A stretch of 26,181 nt of DNA from a virus. The stretch spans positions 1 to 26,181 of IMG/VR virus record IMGVR_UViG_3300032294_000607. One strand, written 5' to 3'. The first letter of the stretch is position 1. Every line of letters starts with the position of its first letter. Under the pieces are notes generated by a model. That model did no database searches. It worked only from the letters and a program-made list of their open reading frames with translations, and was not told the origin of the DNA. Of the stretch, positions 12,967 through 20,288 are shown one piece after another. Position numbers and translations under genes: made by a program.

Positions 12967-13140
12967 ATGAACCAAGAAGATTTGTTGTTCATGGCAGAAC
13001 TGACAAGGATAGCAAGACGCCCCGATGCAGTTAAGCGTTTTGCTACCGACAGAGAGTTGCACAACCGCATAGCAGAAGTGCGGAGTAAGTACAGTAAGCG
13101 ACAGTTTGACGAGTTATCCAAACAAGCGAAGGAGGTGTGA
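12967..13140 (+). CDS. Small basic helical protein (57 aa)
   Basis: Begins MNQEDLLFMAELTRIARRPD, nine bases after the previous stop, with a G-rich ribosome site. It is helical, with charged clusters (RRPDAVKRF; RSKYSKRQFDE), and ends at TGA, which overlaps the next ATG as TGATG. No family recognised. Confidence 0.6.
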   Translation: MNQEDLLFMAELTRIARRPDAVKRFATDRELHNRIAEVRSKYSKRQFDELSKQAKEV

Positions 13141-13832
13141 TGGAAACCGAAACAACATACAAGTACCAAGACCTAAGCGATAGTGCCAAGGAAACAGCAC
13201 GCCAATGGTATCTCGAAGGTATGGACTATGAGTGGTATGACGGCGTGTACGAGATGGTCATCGAAGATGGCAAGGAGAAGGGCTTTTATATCAACGAGAT
13301 ATTCTTCTCAGGCTTTTGGTCACAAGGCGATGGTGCATCGTGGATAGGGCAGGTTGATGTGGGTGCATGGTTAAAAGCCAATGCACCTGACTCGATCGGG
13401 GTATCCGCATTGGTTGCCCTAGTCAACAAAGACTACATAGAAAAGCATGTCAGGGTAAGCCGAAGCAGTTCCAACTATTGCCATGAGAACACCATGGATA
13501 TAGACGAGGTGCAGTTTGATGGGCGATTTTATGACGGCAATGAACTTGACGAGGTTGAACTTGAGACAGAAACCATTGAGGGTCAGGGTATCTTTGATGG
13601 CATGTCATTGGCAAATGTGCGGGACATCGTCAACACAGATGACACCAACCCCTATCGCCTATCAAACATAGCCAAGCTAGACGAAGACATTGAGGAGTCT
13701 TGCAAGGACTACGCACGAAATATTTATCACAAACTAAGAGAGGAGTACGAGTACCTATGTAGCGAAGAAATGATGATTGACCACTTTGATTGCAACGATT
13801 ACCAATTCACAGAGGAAGGAAAACTAGCATGA
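13140..13832 (+). CDS. Conserved phage protein with FSGFWSQGDGAS signature (230 aa)
   Basis: The N-terminus has YKYQDLSDSAKETARQWY followed by DYEWYDGVYE, and residues ~56-67 read FFSGFWSQGDGAS. This combination is a recurrent signature in phage and plasmid proteins of unknown function, sometimes loosely named 'antitoxin of a toxin-antitoxin system' (recollection, not searched). The rest is acidic and Tyr-rich. The ATG at 13140 has a strong AAGGAGG site and overlaps the preceding stop. The next gene overlaps its stop as ATGA. Biochemical role unknown. Confidence 0.65.
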   Translation: METETTYKYQDLSDSAKETARQWYLEGMDYEWYDGVYEMVIEDGKEKGFYINEIFFSGFWSQGDGASWIGQVDVGAWLKANAPDSIGVSALVALVNKDYIEKHVRVSRSSSNYCHENTMDIDEVQFDGRFYDGNELDEVELETETIEGQGIFDGMSLANVRDIVNTDDTNPYRLSNIAKLDEDIEESCKDYARNIYHKLREEYEYLCSEEMMIDHFDCNDYQFTEEGKLA

Positions 13833-14803
13833 CGCATTCAATCTATACGTACCAACACTTTGACACCTTGTACAACAACACACGCAAGCCACCACGCAGT
13901 AAGAAGTATGCCGAGAACCAACGCCCATTACGGCGTGTGCCTGAGTCATGGCTGATGTTGCAGAAAGACCCGAACAGTTACGTGGTCAAGATCAACAGGA
14001 ATGAGGTGGCACGCTACTACCCACCCAACGAGCAAGGCAACTACGAGGTGGCAATACGTGGGCTATACGCAACCTACGACATACACCTGATGTGGAAGTT
14101 TACGCATATCTATGGTGGCATGCCACTCACAACCACGACAGGTGAGGTAGTCAGAGTACCGCTTAACCCGTACTACAAGGATCAAGACCAAGACTTCTCG
14201 GCTGTACTTTGCTTTAATAGTTCTGACCAACTCGTTGTGGAGGAGTCATGGCACTCTGATGTCTATCGTTTTGCTAGTTCAGATGAGGACAAGGCGAAAC
14301 GCAAAGCACTCAAGGCACACCTCGAAGCATACATCACGCTTCAGATGTTCAAGCTACCTACACTCAAGGCTAACGTAAAGATCGACTCCGATCAAGGTGG
14401 TCCGTTCGGTGAAGAGCAGTTGGAGGGTTCAGTACGGCGAGAGATGCAAGCCATGCTTATGCAGGTGCCTGAGTCGCTCGATAGTCCACGCTTTGCTCAG
14501 TTGTTTGATGAGGTATCGCAAGATGCGTTCAACATGTTGGCAAGCAAGCGTGTATACAACGACGGGGCTTACAACAGCGGTAGTTTGTTTTGGAAAGCCC
14601 AAGGGTACTACGGCACTAAGCACCCTGACGAGAAGGCTGACGCACAGGAGAAGATCAACGACATCATCAACGCCATCACGCCAGATGAACATAAGAAGAG
14701 CCTGATCGCACGCCTTATGAAGTATGCCAATCTAGGCAAAGGGTCACAGAAGGTGGCACTACCACAGTTTAGCAACACGTTGCCAAATAGATTTCACTTT
14801 TAA
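13829..14803 (+). CDS. Conserved hypothetical phage protein (324 aa)
   Basis: Begins MTHSIYTYQHFDTLYNNTRK, with the ATG overlapping the previous TGA and a GGAAGG site upstream. A longer in-frame opening (13790) has no ribosome site and would overlap more. It is basic near the N-terminus, with a mixed alpha/beta middle (~90-200) and a helical C-terminus ending NTLPNRFHF. No nuclease, ATPase or membrane motif is visible. It is the last gene before a 120-bp gap and the AAA+ cassette, and its coupling to the 230-aa protein suggests a joint role. Confidence 0.6.
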   Translation: MTHSIYTYQHFDTLYNNTRKPPRSKKYAENQRPLRRVPESWLMLQKDPNSYVVKINRNEVARYYPPNEQGNYEVAIRGLYATYDIHLMWKFTHIYGGMPLTTTTGEVVRVPLNPYYKDQDQDFSAVLCFNSSDQLVVEESWHSDVYRFASSDEDKAKRKALKAHLEAYITLQMFKLPTLKANVKIDSDQGGPFGEEQLEGSVRREMQAMLMQVPESLDSPRFAQLFDEVSQDAFNMLASKRVYNDGAYNSGSLFWKAQGYYGTKHPDEKADAQEKINDIINAITPDEHKKSLIARLMKYANLGKGSQKVALPQFSNTLPNRFHF

Positions 14804-14837
14804 TTAGGGTATATCCCTAGAAAGGAGGGCATTTTCT

Positions 14838-14884
14838 TTGTACTTTCTATAAAGCAGTAGGTTATACTTTCTAAAAAGCACTAC
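14838..14884. repeat. Tandem 20-bp imperfect repeat upstream of the AAA+ cassette
   Basis: Two copies of TACTTTCTAnAAAGCAnTA begin at 14841 and 14865, 24 bp apart, within the 120-bp gap 14804-14923. Each contains a CTTT-N4-AAAG dyad. TATACT (14863-14868) overlaps the second copy, with a weak -35 TTGTAC at 14838 (19-bp spacer). A short dyad with AGGG/CCCT arms lies just after the previous stop. This looks like the regulatory region of the cassette. Confidence 0.5.
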
Positions 14885-14923
14885 TAATTATTTATTACTT
14901 AACTAAACGAAGGACTTATTACT

Positions 14924-16039
14924 ATGCTATTACTAAATGCAAAACAAGTAGTTAACGCAATCAAGCACGTTGGTCACAAGCGCACCATCATCATACAGGG
15001 TGAGAATGGTGTCGGTAAGTCAGCGGTGTTTCATACCTTGCGCAAAGACCCACACTTTGCCAATCACGTTGCGGTTGGTCTTGACTGCACGCAGATGTCA
15101 GATGGTTCGGTGTGGATGCCTGACATTGATCGTGACACAGGCGTATCTCGTGAGTTACCCAACGAGCGGTTCGGTGTGAGCAAGGCTAATCAACGTGGTA
15201 TCAATGGCGCTAAGCCATCGCTTGTATTCCTTGACGAGATTGCCAAGGCTAAGCAGTACATCAAGGACGTGCTAGCACCGATCGTCTACGAGCGACGTGT
15301 TGGTAACTACGAGATGGCTGAGGGTAGCGTGGTGTTCTGTGCTACTAACCTTAGCACCGAGGGATTGGGCGACAACATACAGGCTCACTTACGCAATCGC
15401 TTGGTGTTTGCCTACATGCGTAAGCCTACGCAACCTGAGTGGTACTCATGGGGTATCGACAACGGCATTGATCCTATCGTGCTTGCATGTACTGAGCAGA
15501 ACACGAATTGGTTCGACTCGTTCCTTGACTACGAGGAGGGTGGCAAGTATGCAGGTACACCACAGGATAAGCACAACGATCTGATCTTCAACCCACGCTT
15601 ATCTCAACAGGCATACATCACACCACGCTCGTTGCACTCAGCGTCAGACATCGTGGCTGAGCGTGACAACTTCGATACCGACACGTTGCAGGCATTACTC
15701 ACAGGTACTATTGGTCGTGCAGGTGCGGAGGTCATGGGTGCGTACATTCGGTTCGGTGACGAAACGCCTGCCTTTAGCAAGATAATCTCATCGCCTGCTA
15801 CCTGCCCTATCCCTACCAATCCTGTCGCACAAATCATTACTGTACTCAAGTGCGTTACACAGACAGGTAATCGTGAGGAAGCTGAGGCATGCACCGAGTA
15901 TGTCGCACGTAATCGCAACGAGTTGCAGTCTATGTTCTGCAACAACATTGCCAACTCTGTTCGTGCATCGCTGTTCGTTACAGTCAAGCCGTTCCAACAG
16001 ATGATGAATGACAACAAGATTTACTTCACAACCAAGTAA
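14924..16039 (+). CDS. MoxR-like AAA+ ATPase (371 aa)
   Basis: Shows Walker A GENGVGKS (26-33), Walker B LVFLDE (100-105), sensor 1 in FCATN (Asn142) and Arg residues in HLRNRL (157, 159) consistent with an arginine finger. Length and motif spacing fit MoxR/CbbQ-type AAA+ proteins, ring ATPases that remodel partner complexes and are usually encoded beside a VWA-domain protein, as here. It starts a four-gene cassette, with an ACGAAGGA ribosome site about 10 bases before the ATG. The target cannot be read from sequence. The catalytic site appears intact. Confidence 0.85.
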   Translation: MLLLNAKQVVNAIKHVGHKRTIIIQGENGVGKSAVFHTLRKDPHFANHVAVGLDCTQMSDGSVWMPDIDRDTGVSRELPNERFGVSKANQRGINGAKPSLVFLDEIAKAKQYIKDVLAPIVYERRVGNYEMAEGSVVFCATNLSTEGLGDNIQAHLRNRLVFAYMRKPTQPEWYSWGIDNGIDPIVLACTEQNTNWFDSFLDYEEGGKYAGTPQDKHNDLIFNPRLSQQAYITPRSLHSASDIVAERDNFDTDTLQALLTGTIGRAGAEVMGAYIRFGDETPAFSKIISSPATCPIPTNPVAQIITVLKCVTQTGNREEAEACTEYVARNRNELQSMFCNNIANSVRASLFVTVKPFQQMMNDNKIYFTTK

Positions 16040-16057
16040 TCAACGAAAGGAAAACAT

Positions 16058-17281
16058 ATGTCTAAGACATGGGAAAAACTAAGCCCGCACGATCGCATCG
16101 TTGCGGTTCACGTAGATGTCAGCAACCACAAAGACTTCGCCGCCTTATCGGGTGTCGTCTATGTTGGCGACGTCAAGATCAACGACGACATACCCACCGC
16201 CGGTACTAATGGTCGTGACGTATGGTATGGCACCGAGTTCTTGATGGCACAGAATCGCAAGCAACTACGCTATCTATGCCTACACGAGCAGGGTCACAAA
16301 GCCTTGCAACATTGCACGCTCTACAAGCCGTTGGTAACTAAGTATCCTCGCCTATCCAACATGGCTATGGATCATGTCGTTAACAACATGCTTGAGGAGA
16401 TGGATCCGACGTACTCATTCATCGAGCCATGTGCAGTTGTTGCACCGCTCTGTGACAAGCAGTACAAGGGGTGGTCATTCGTTGAGGTGTTGCAAGACTT
16501 GATCAAGAAAGCCAAGAAGGGTGGCGGTGGTGGTCAGGGTAATGAGAAAGGTAACGAGATTGGTGGTAGTGGCGATGGTGATCAGCCCTTTGACGAGCAT
16601 GTCATGGGTGAGTTGACTGAGGAAGAAGCCAAGGTCACAGGTCAACAGATCGACGACGCAGTACGTCAGGGCAAGATCCTTGCCAACAAGTTGGCAGGTA
16701 AGCACTCACTCGGTAGCCCACTCGATCGTGCGACACAGAAGCGTGACACTAATTGGCGTGAGTATCTGACTGAGTGGGTTGTTGCGTTGTGCGAGGGTGA
16801 TGAGTATTCCCGCTTTGCACCACCTAACAAACGCTTACTACCCCTCGGTGTTGTCATGCCCTCTCACTTCTCTGAGGCTACCGGCGAGTTGATTGTCGCC
16901 TGTGATACATCGGGTTCTATGTCAGGTATCTACCCTACTGTGTTCGGTGAGATCGCACGTATCGCAGAGAACGTCAAGCCTGACTCAGTACGCATCATTT
17001 GGTGGGACTCGACTGTGTGCGGTGAGCAAGTCTTCAAGCCACACGAGTACGAGAGGATCGGTCATCAACTCTCTCCACAGGGGGGCGGTGGCACAACACC
17101 TGAGTGCGTTGTGCAATACATTCGTGACAAGAAGTACCAACCCAAGGGTGTCATTTGGCTTACAGACGGATACCTTGATGGTAGCAATGCAGTAGTAGAT
17201 GTGCCTGCGATATGGGGCGTGGTTGACAACGACCACTTCACACCACCGCAGGGTAAGGCAGTACATATTTATTCAAACTAA
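16058..17281 (+). CDS. VWA-domain protein with HExxH metallopeptidase motif, DUF2201-like (407 aa)
   Basis: The N-terminal region has HEQGH (76-80) in a helix, followed by MAMDHVVNNML (~102-112), as in putative metallopeptidases of the DUF2201 type. A Gly/Lys/Asn-rich linker (~152-175) separates it from the C-terminal VWA-like domain. That domain has the MIDAS signature DTSGSMS (Asp283, Ser285, Ser287), GGGGTTP (~342-348) and LTDG (Asp370). It pairs with the upstream MoxR-like ATPase (18-bp gap), a widespread partnership in which the ATPase loads or remodels VWA-bound complexes. Both metal sites look intact. Start supported by AAAGGA. Confidence 0.85.
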   Translation: MSKTWEKLSPHDRIVAVHVDVSNHKDFAALSGVVYVGDVKINDDIPTAGTNGRDVWYGTEFLMAQNRKQLRYLCLHEQGHKALQHCTLYKPLVTKYPRLSNMAMDHVVNNMLEEMDPTYSFIEPCAVVAPLCDKQYKGWSFVEVLQDLIKKAKKGGGGGQGNEKGNEIGGSGDGDQPFDEHVMGELTEEEAKVTGQQIDDAVRQGKILANKLAGKHSLGSPLDRATQKRDTNWREYLTEWVVALCEGDEYSRFAPPNKRLLPLGVVMPSHFSEATGELIVACDTSGSMSGIYPTVFGEIARIAENVKPDSVRIIWWDSTVCGEQVFKPHEYERIGHQLSPQGGGGTTPECVVQYIRDKKYQPKGVIWLTDGYLDGSNAVVDVPAIWGVVDNDHFTPPQGKAVHIYSN

Positions 17282-17292
17282 ACGAGGACATT

Positions 17293-17706
17293 ATGAAACA
17301 AATTAGAACTTCCGTATTACATGAGAAAGCATTATCCAACGCAATCAAATTACTCAACGCTATCGGTGCGCAGTATGCAATCAAAGATGCAGAGGGTAAC
17401 TTACATGGCGACGTGAAAGCAGTAGCCAAGCAGAAGAAAGCACCATCGAAGTACCCATATGGATCGCTTTCCACACACGTCAGACCCTATATCGCATCAT
17501 GCGGTGTCAATCAGACTGTAACTATTCCTATCGGGCAGTTTGATTTGGATTCGGTGTATGGTTCAACATCATCAATCGCAAGCAAAGAGTGGGGTAATGG
17601 TTGTCATAAGATTGGGACATCAAGCGATAAGAAGTCAGTACTACTGACTCGCACAGAAAAGCTAGATGATCTTGACGATTTGTTTTCGCAGTTGGGCATT
17701 AAGTAA
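17293..17706 (+). CDS. Cassette protein, unknown function (137 aa)
   Basis: Lies 11 bp after the VWA gene, start after ACGAGGA. It starts MKQIRTSVLHEKALSNAIKL, has a Lys-rich middle and a Ser/Gly-rich part (STSSIASKEWGNGC), and ends in an acidic helix (KLDDLDDLFSQLG). No family is recognised. Fixed position between VWA and the 290-aa gene and identical leader style suggest it belongs to the same complex. Confidence 0.6.
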   Translation: MKQIRTSVLHEKALSNAIKLLNAIGAQYAIKDAEGNLHGDVKAVAKQKKAPSKYPYGSLSTHVRPYIASCGVNQTVTIPIGQFDLDSVYGSTSSIASKEWGNGCHKIGTSSDKKSVLLTRTEKLDDLDDLFSQLGIK

Positions 17707-17728
17707 TCTATAACCAAACGAGGAAATC

Positions 17729-18601
17729 ATGACACGATATAACATCGACACATGCGCATTACTGATAGAGTTATCTGTTTCACAATGGACTGCTAGGAAG
17801 TTGGACAAGTCAACGACCGAGGAGTTAGTCAGCAACAAGAAGGCGCAAGATAAAGGCGCGGCGAGGGTAAACAAGCACCTGTTCGCAGGGCGTAGCGAGT
17901 TGGAAGTGATCAACCAGCACGTCACAGAAACACGTAGCTATGTCTACGACAACACGTTGCCATGGAGTGATTCGGGTATACGCCTGTTGCCAAGCGTTAA
18001 GTTCATGGAGTTCAATGCCAAGATGCAAGAGTACGAGGACAAGTTCTACGGGCTTGTTAAAGAGTTCGTTACTGTCTACCCCTCGTTGATTACTGCGCAA
18101 GCTATGGCATTGGGTGACATGTTCAATCGACACGACTACCCTGCATCAAATGATATTGAGCATCGCTTTAAGTTCAATACCAACTACATGCCTGTGCCTG
18201 CATCGGGTGACTTCAGGGTAGACGTTGGCAATGACGCACAGGTAGAACTCAAGAACAAGCTGTCGAAGTTGGCAGACGAGCGTATTGAGTCAGCGATTAA
18301 CGGCTTTAAGCAACGGCTTGTAGAACATCTCAAGCGTATGTCGGACAGGCTAGAGGTTGACGTGATTGCAGGTGAGGTCAAGCCACGCAAGTTCCACGAC
18401 TCGTTGCTAGATACTGCACATGAACTGTGTGACTTGGCTACGTCGTTGAATATAATCAACGACCCACAGATCGAGGAAGCACGCAAGACGTTGAAGCAAA
18501 TAATCAACGGGGTTGATGTCAAGGACTTACGCAAGGATATGCCAACACGTCAGGACATCAAGAAAGAAGTAGATGGTATTCTCAGTAAGTTCGATTTTTA
18601 A
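17729..18601 (+). CDS. Cassette protein, possible DUF3150-like (290 aa)
   Basis: A hydrophilic helical protein. Residues ~75-115 include TRSYVYDNTLPWSDSGIRLL and FMEFNAKMQEYEDKFYGLV; the C-terminal half is Lys/Arg/Glu-rich predicted helix. In bacterial and phage MoxR-VWA loci, a DUF3150-type protein of about this length often accompanies the ATPase. The resemblance is in size, position and the 'LP...G.rllP' section, but I cannot confirm the family. Start after ACGAGGA, 22 bp after the previous gene. No enzymatic motif. Confidence 0.5.
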   Translation: MTRYNIDTCALLIELSVSQWTARKLDKSTTEELVSNKKAQDKGAARVNKHLFAGRSELEVINQHVTETRSYVYDNTLPWSDSGIRLLPSVKFMEFNAKMQEYEDKFYGLVKEFVTVYPSLITAQAMALGDMFNRHDYPASNDIEHRFKFNTNYMPVPASGDFRVDVGNDAQVELKNKLSKLADERIESAINGFKQRLVEHLKRMSDRLEVDVIAGEVKPRKFHDSLLDTAHELCDLATSLNIINDPQIEEARKTLKQIINGVDVKDLRKDMPTRQDIKKEVDGILSKFDF

Positions 18602-18611
18602 GGAGGAATAA

Positions 18612-18908
18612 GTGAACACATTTAAGACACAATCAATTCGTGACAAGCATCACCTTACCATGCAAGAGGAGTACATCTTGGGTATGGTTAGTTCGTTAGA
18701 ACCGATAAGCACATCACGTATTCTTTTACTAGCAGAGAAACAAAACGCTATGTCACCATCGACTGCGCACAAGTATCTTAAAGAACTACAACGCAAGAAG
18801 TTTGTGCATACAGTTAAATCAGACGACAGCAGACTGCGTGAGTTTGCACCAACAGGTAAGGGAATGGTTTTTTTAGAGGAGTTAAAGCATGCCCATGTCA
18901 GAGGTTGA
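18612..18908 (+). CDS. Winged-helix DNA-binding protein (98 aa)
   Basis: Residues ~20-90 follow a winged helix: helix YILGMVSSL, then ISTSRILLLAEKQ, a recognition helix SPSTAHKYLKELQRKKFV, and a wing TVKSDDSRLREFAPT, MarR-like in style. It probably represses or activates a phage promoter, perhaps of the neighbouring cassette. The start is GTG at 18612, chosen because AGGAGG lies five bases upstream and no ATG is well placed. It overlaps the next gene by 20 bp. Confidence 0.7.
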   Translation: MNTFKTQSIRDKHHLTMQEEYILGMVSSLEPISTSRILLLAEKQNAMSPSTAHKYLKELQRKKFVHTVKSDDSRLREFAPTGKGMVFLEELKHAHVRG

Positions 18909-19107
18909 GATACTCGCAATGATGCGAGAGAACGCTGCGTTATGTAATCTTGAAGCTGAGGTGATCATAGCGCTCAAGGCGTATCAGTACAACGAGCAAG
19001 AGATATTACAGAACCAACTTAACTTAATCGTCATTTGTCTACAACGTCTTGAGGAAGTGAGGAAACGCTATGACCCCCGAAGCCAAAGTAAAGAAGAAGG
19101 TAGTTGA
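18889..19107 (+). CDS. Small coiled-coil protein, unknown function (72 aa)
   Basis: Starts MPMSEVEILAMMRENAALCN after AGGAG (7-base spacing); a second ATG two codons later is possible. It is helical throughout with heptad-like Leu/Ile spacing (EILQNQLNLIVICLQRLEEV) and a charged C-terminus. It overlaps the previous gene by 20 bp and the nuclease by 38 bp. Perhaps a dimerising partner of one of them; inferred from overlap only. Confidence 0.6.
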   Translation: MPMSEVEILAMMRENAALCNLEAEVIIALKAYQYNEQEILQNQLNLIVICLQRLEEVRKRYDPRSQSKEEGS

Positions 19108-19357
19108 TGTACTTAAGAAAGGTGGCGCTTATTATTTTTTCCCTGCTACTGGTGGCTATGGGCGTAGTGGGGTTCCTGATATTGTTGGTTGCTATCGGGG
19201 TGTGTTCTTTGCTATTGAGTGTAAGGCAGGTACTAACAAACCTACTGCACTACAAGAAGCAGAGATGAACAAAATAAGAGAAGCCAATGGGCAGGTACTT
19301 GTTGTCAACGAAGACAACATATCTGATGTAACAATTTTATTGAGGGATATATCATGA
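19070..19357 (+). CDS. VRR-NUC family nuclease (95 aa)
   Basis: The short single-domain form common in phages. It has an N-terminal helix with Glu4, then GVPDIVGCYRG (Asp37), FFAIECKAG (Glu50, Lys52) and a Gln62 helix (ALQEAEMNKI), which is the PD-(D/E)XK active-site order of VRR-NUC proteins. Members act as structure-specific or Holliday-junction nucleases. All catalytic residues are present. It sits in the replication operon upstream of the polymerase, consistent with a DNA processing role. Confidence 0.85.
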   Translation: MTPEAKVKKKVVDVLKKGGAYYFFPATGGYGRSGVPDIVGCYRGVFFAIECKAGTNKPTALQEAEMNKIREANGQVLVVNEDNISDVTILLRDIS

Positions 19358-19581
19358 GTAAGGAACAGGCGTATCAAATGGTGCAAGACGCACTAAAGCT
19401 ATGTACTGTGGAGAAGGCGCATCATTGCGCAGTAGTTGTGCTTGTCAACGAGAAAGAAAATACAGTAAGAGTATATGGGCTAAACATCTCTGAAGAAGAG
19501 GTACCTGCGCTTTTACTAGAAGCGGCGAGTGAAGTATGCGGTAGCCATATGGACGACTTAAAGAACAGGACATTGCAATGA
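19354..19581 (+). CDS. Small protein, unknown function (75 aa)
   Basis: Overlaps the nuclease stop as ATGA. Begins MSKEQAYQMVQDALKLCTVE. It looks alpha-beta-alpha, with a central strand pair (CAVVVLVNEKENTVRVYGLN) and an acidic C-terminal helix. No family recognised. Confidence 0.6.
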   Translation: MSKEQAYQMVQDALKLCTVEKAHHCAVVVLVNEKENTVRVYGLNISEEEVPALLLEAASEVCGSHMDDLKNRTLQ

Positions 19582-19799
19582 AAGCCACACCATACAACAA
19601 CGGCAAGATAAAGATTGGCAACGAAGTGTATCTCAACAAGTTGGTAAACCCACCATATGTAGAGCGTGACGACGACATGTTAGAGTTGCAGAGTTATCTG
19701 ATTCAAGACCCACGCATACTCAATAAAGAGTATTGGTTCAAGCGTATATACATTGCGTTTCTTTTGTTTGTGTTGACCATACTTTTGATGGCGCATTGA
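19578..19799 (+). CDS. Small tail-anchored membrane protein (73 aa)
   Basis: Overlaps the previous stop as ATGA. Residues 1-52 are hydrophilic; residues ~56-71 form one hydrophobic C-terminal helix (IYIAFLLFVLTILLMA), so the body would lie in the cytoplasm, anchored by its tail. No signal peptide. Function unknown. Confidence 0.6.
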   Translation: MKATPYNNGKIKIGNEVYLNKLVNPPYVERDDDMLELQSYLIQDPRILNKEYWFKRIYIAFLLFVLTILLMAH

Positions 19800-19801
19800 T
19801 C

Positions 19802-19963
19802 ATGTACATGATCTACGACGAGAACAAAGAACTCATGCGCACAGTTGCTAGGCAAGAAGAAGCACAACAGATTGTGCAACAGCGTGATGGTTGGACATTC
19901 AAGTGCGTGCGTACGCCAATAGTAAAACCTGATTTATCAATGCTAGGGGAGGCACCATTTTGA
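19802..19963 (+). CDS. Small protein, unknown function (53 aa)
   Basis: The ATG at 19802 lies 2 bp after the previous stop; no clear ribosome site precedes it, so it is probably translated by coupling. Begins MYMIYDENKELMRTVARQEE; helical with Gln/Glu-rich middle, ending LSMLGEAPF. An upstream in-frame extension would start inside the neighbouring gene and is not supported. Confidence 0.5.
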   Translation: MYMIYDENKELMRTVARQEEAQQIVQQRDGWTFKCVRTPIVKPDLSMLGEAPF

Positions 19964-20133
19964 TCGTAACGATACTTAACATGTTTGCATTATTCGTAGC
20001 CACCTGTGCGGTGCTGATCTTTGCTGTGGTCTTTGCGTTCTTTCTGTTCATTATGTATGCCTGTATACACATTGGCTGGAGAGAGATTAAAGGGATGCCG
20101 TTGTCTGAGTTGTGGGAGAGGATTCAGAAATGA
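19960..20133 (+). CDS. Small membrane protein with TTG start (57 aa)
   Basis: TTG at 19960 overlaps the previous stop (TTGA) and is preceded by AGGGGAGG at the right spacing; an in-frame ATG at 19981 has no such site. Residues ~9-34 are a continuous hydrophobic helix rich in Phe, Ala and Val, followed by a charged C-terminal tail (GWREIKGMPLSELWERIQK). A single-pass inner membrane protein with a cytoplasmic or periplasmic tail; role unknown. Confidence 0.5.
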   Translation: MIVTILNMFALFVATCAVLIFAVVFAFFLFIMYACIHIGWREIKGMPLSELWERIQK

Positions 20134-20288
20134 GAAAGGTGAGCATACGAACAGTTGAAAATACTATTGGGTTGGCACGTAGTGTTGCTAATGGAACAAC
20201 CAAATTTCCTTTTATGGGTTATTGCGCAGACTTGATGGAAAAGATGCTAGAAGAGATTAAACAAGCAAGAAAGGCACAAGAGAAATGA
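20130..20288 (+). CDS. Small basic protein, unknown function (52 aa)
   Basis: Overlaps the previous stop as ATGA and is overlapped by the glycosyltransferase start in the same way. Begins MRKVSIRTVENTIGLARSVA and ends with a Lys/Glu-rich helix. No recognised family; the chain of 4-bp overlaps supports translation. Confidence 0.5.
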   Translation: MRKVSIRTVENTIGLARSVANGTTKFPFMGYCADLMEKMLEEIKQARKAQEK

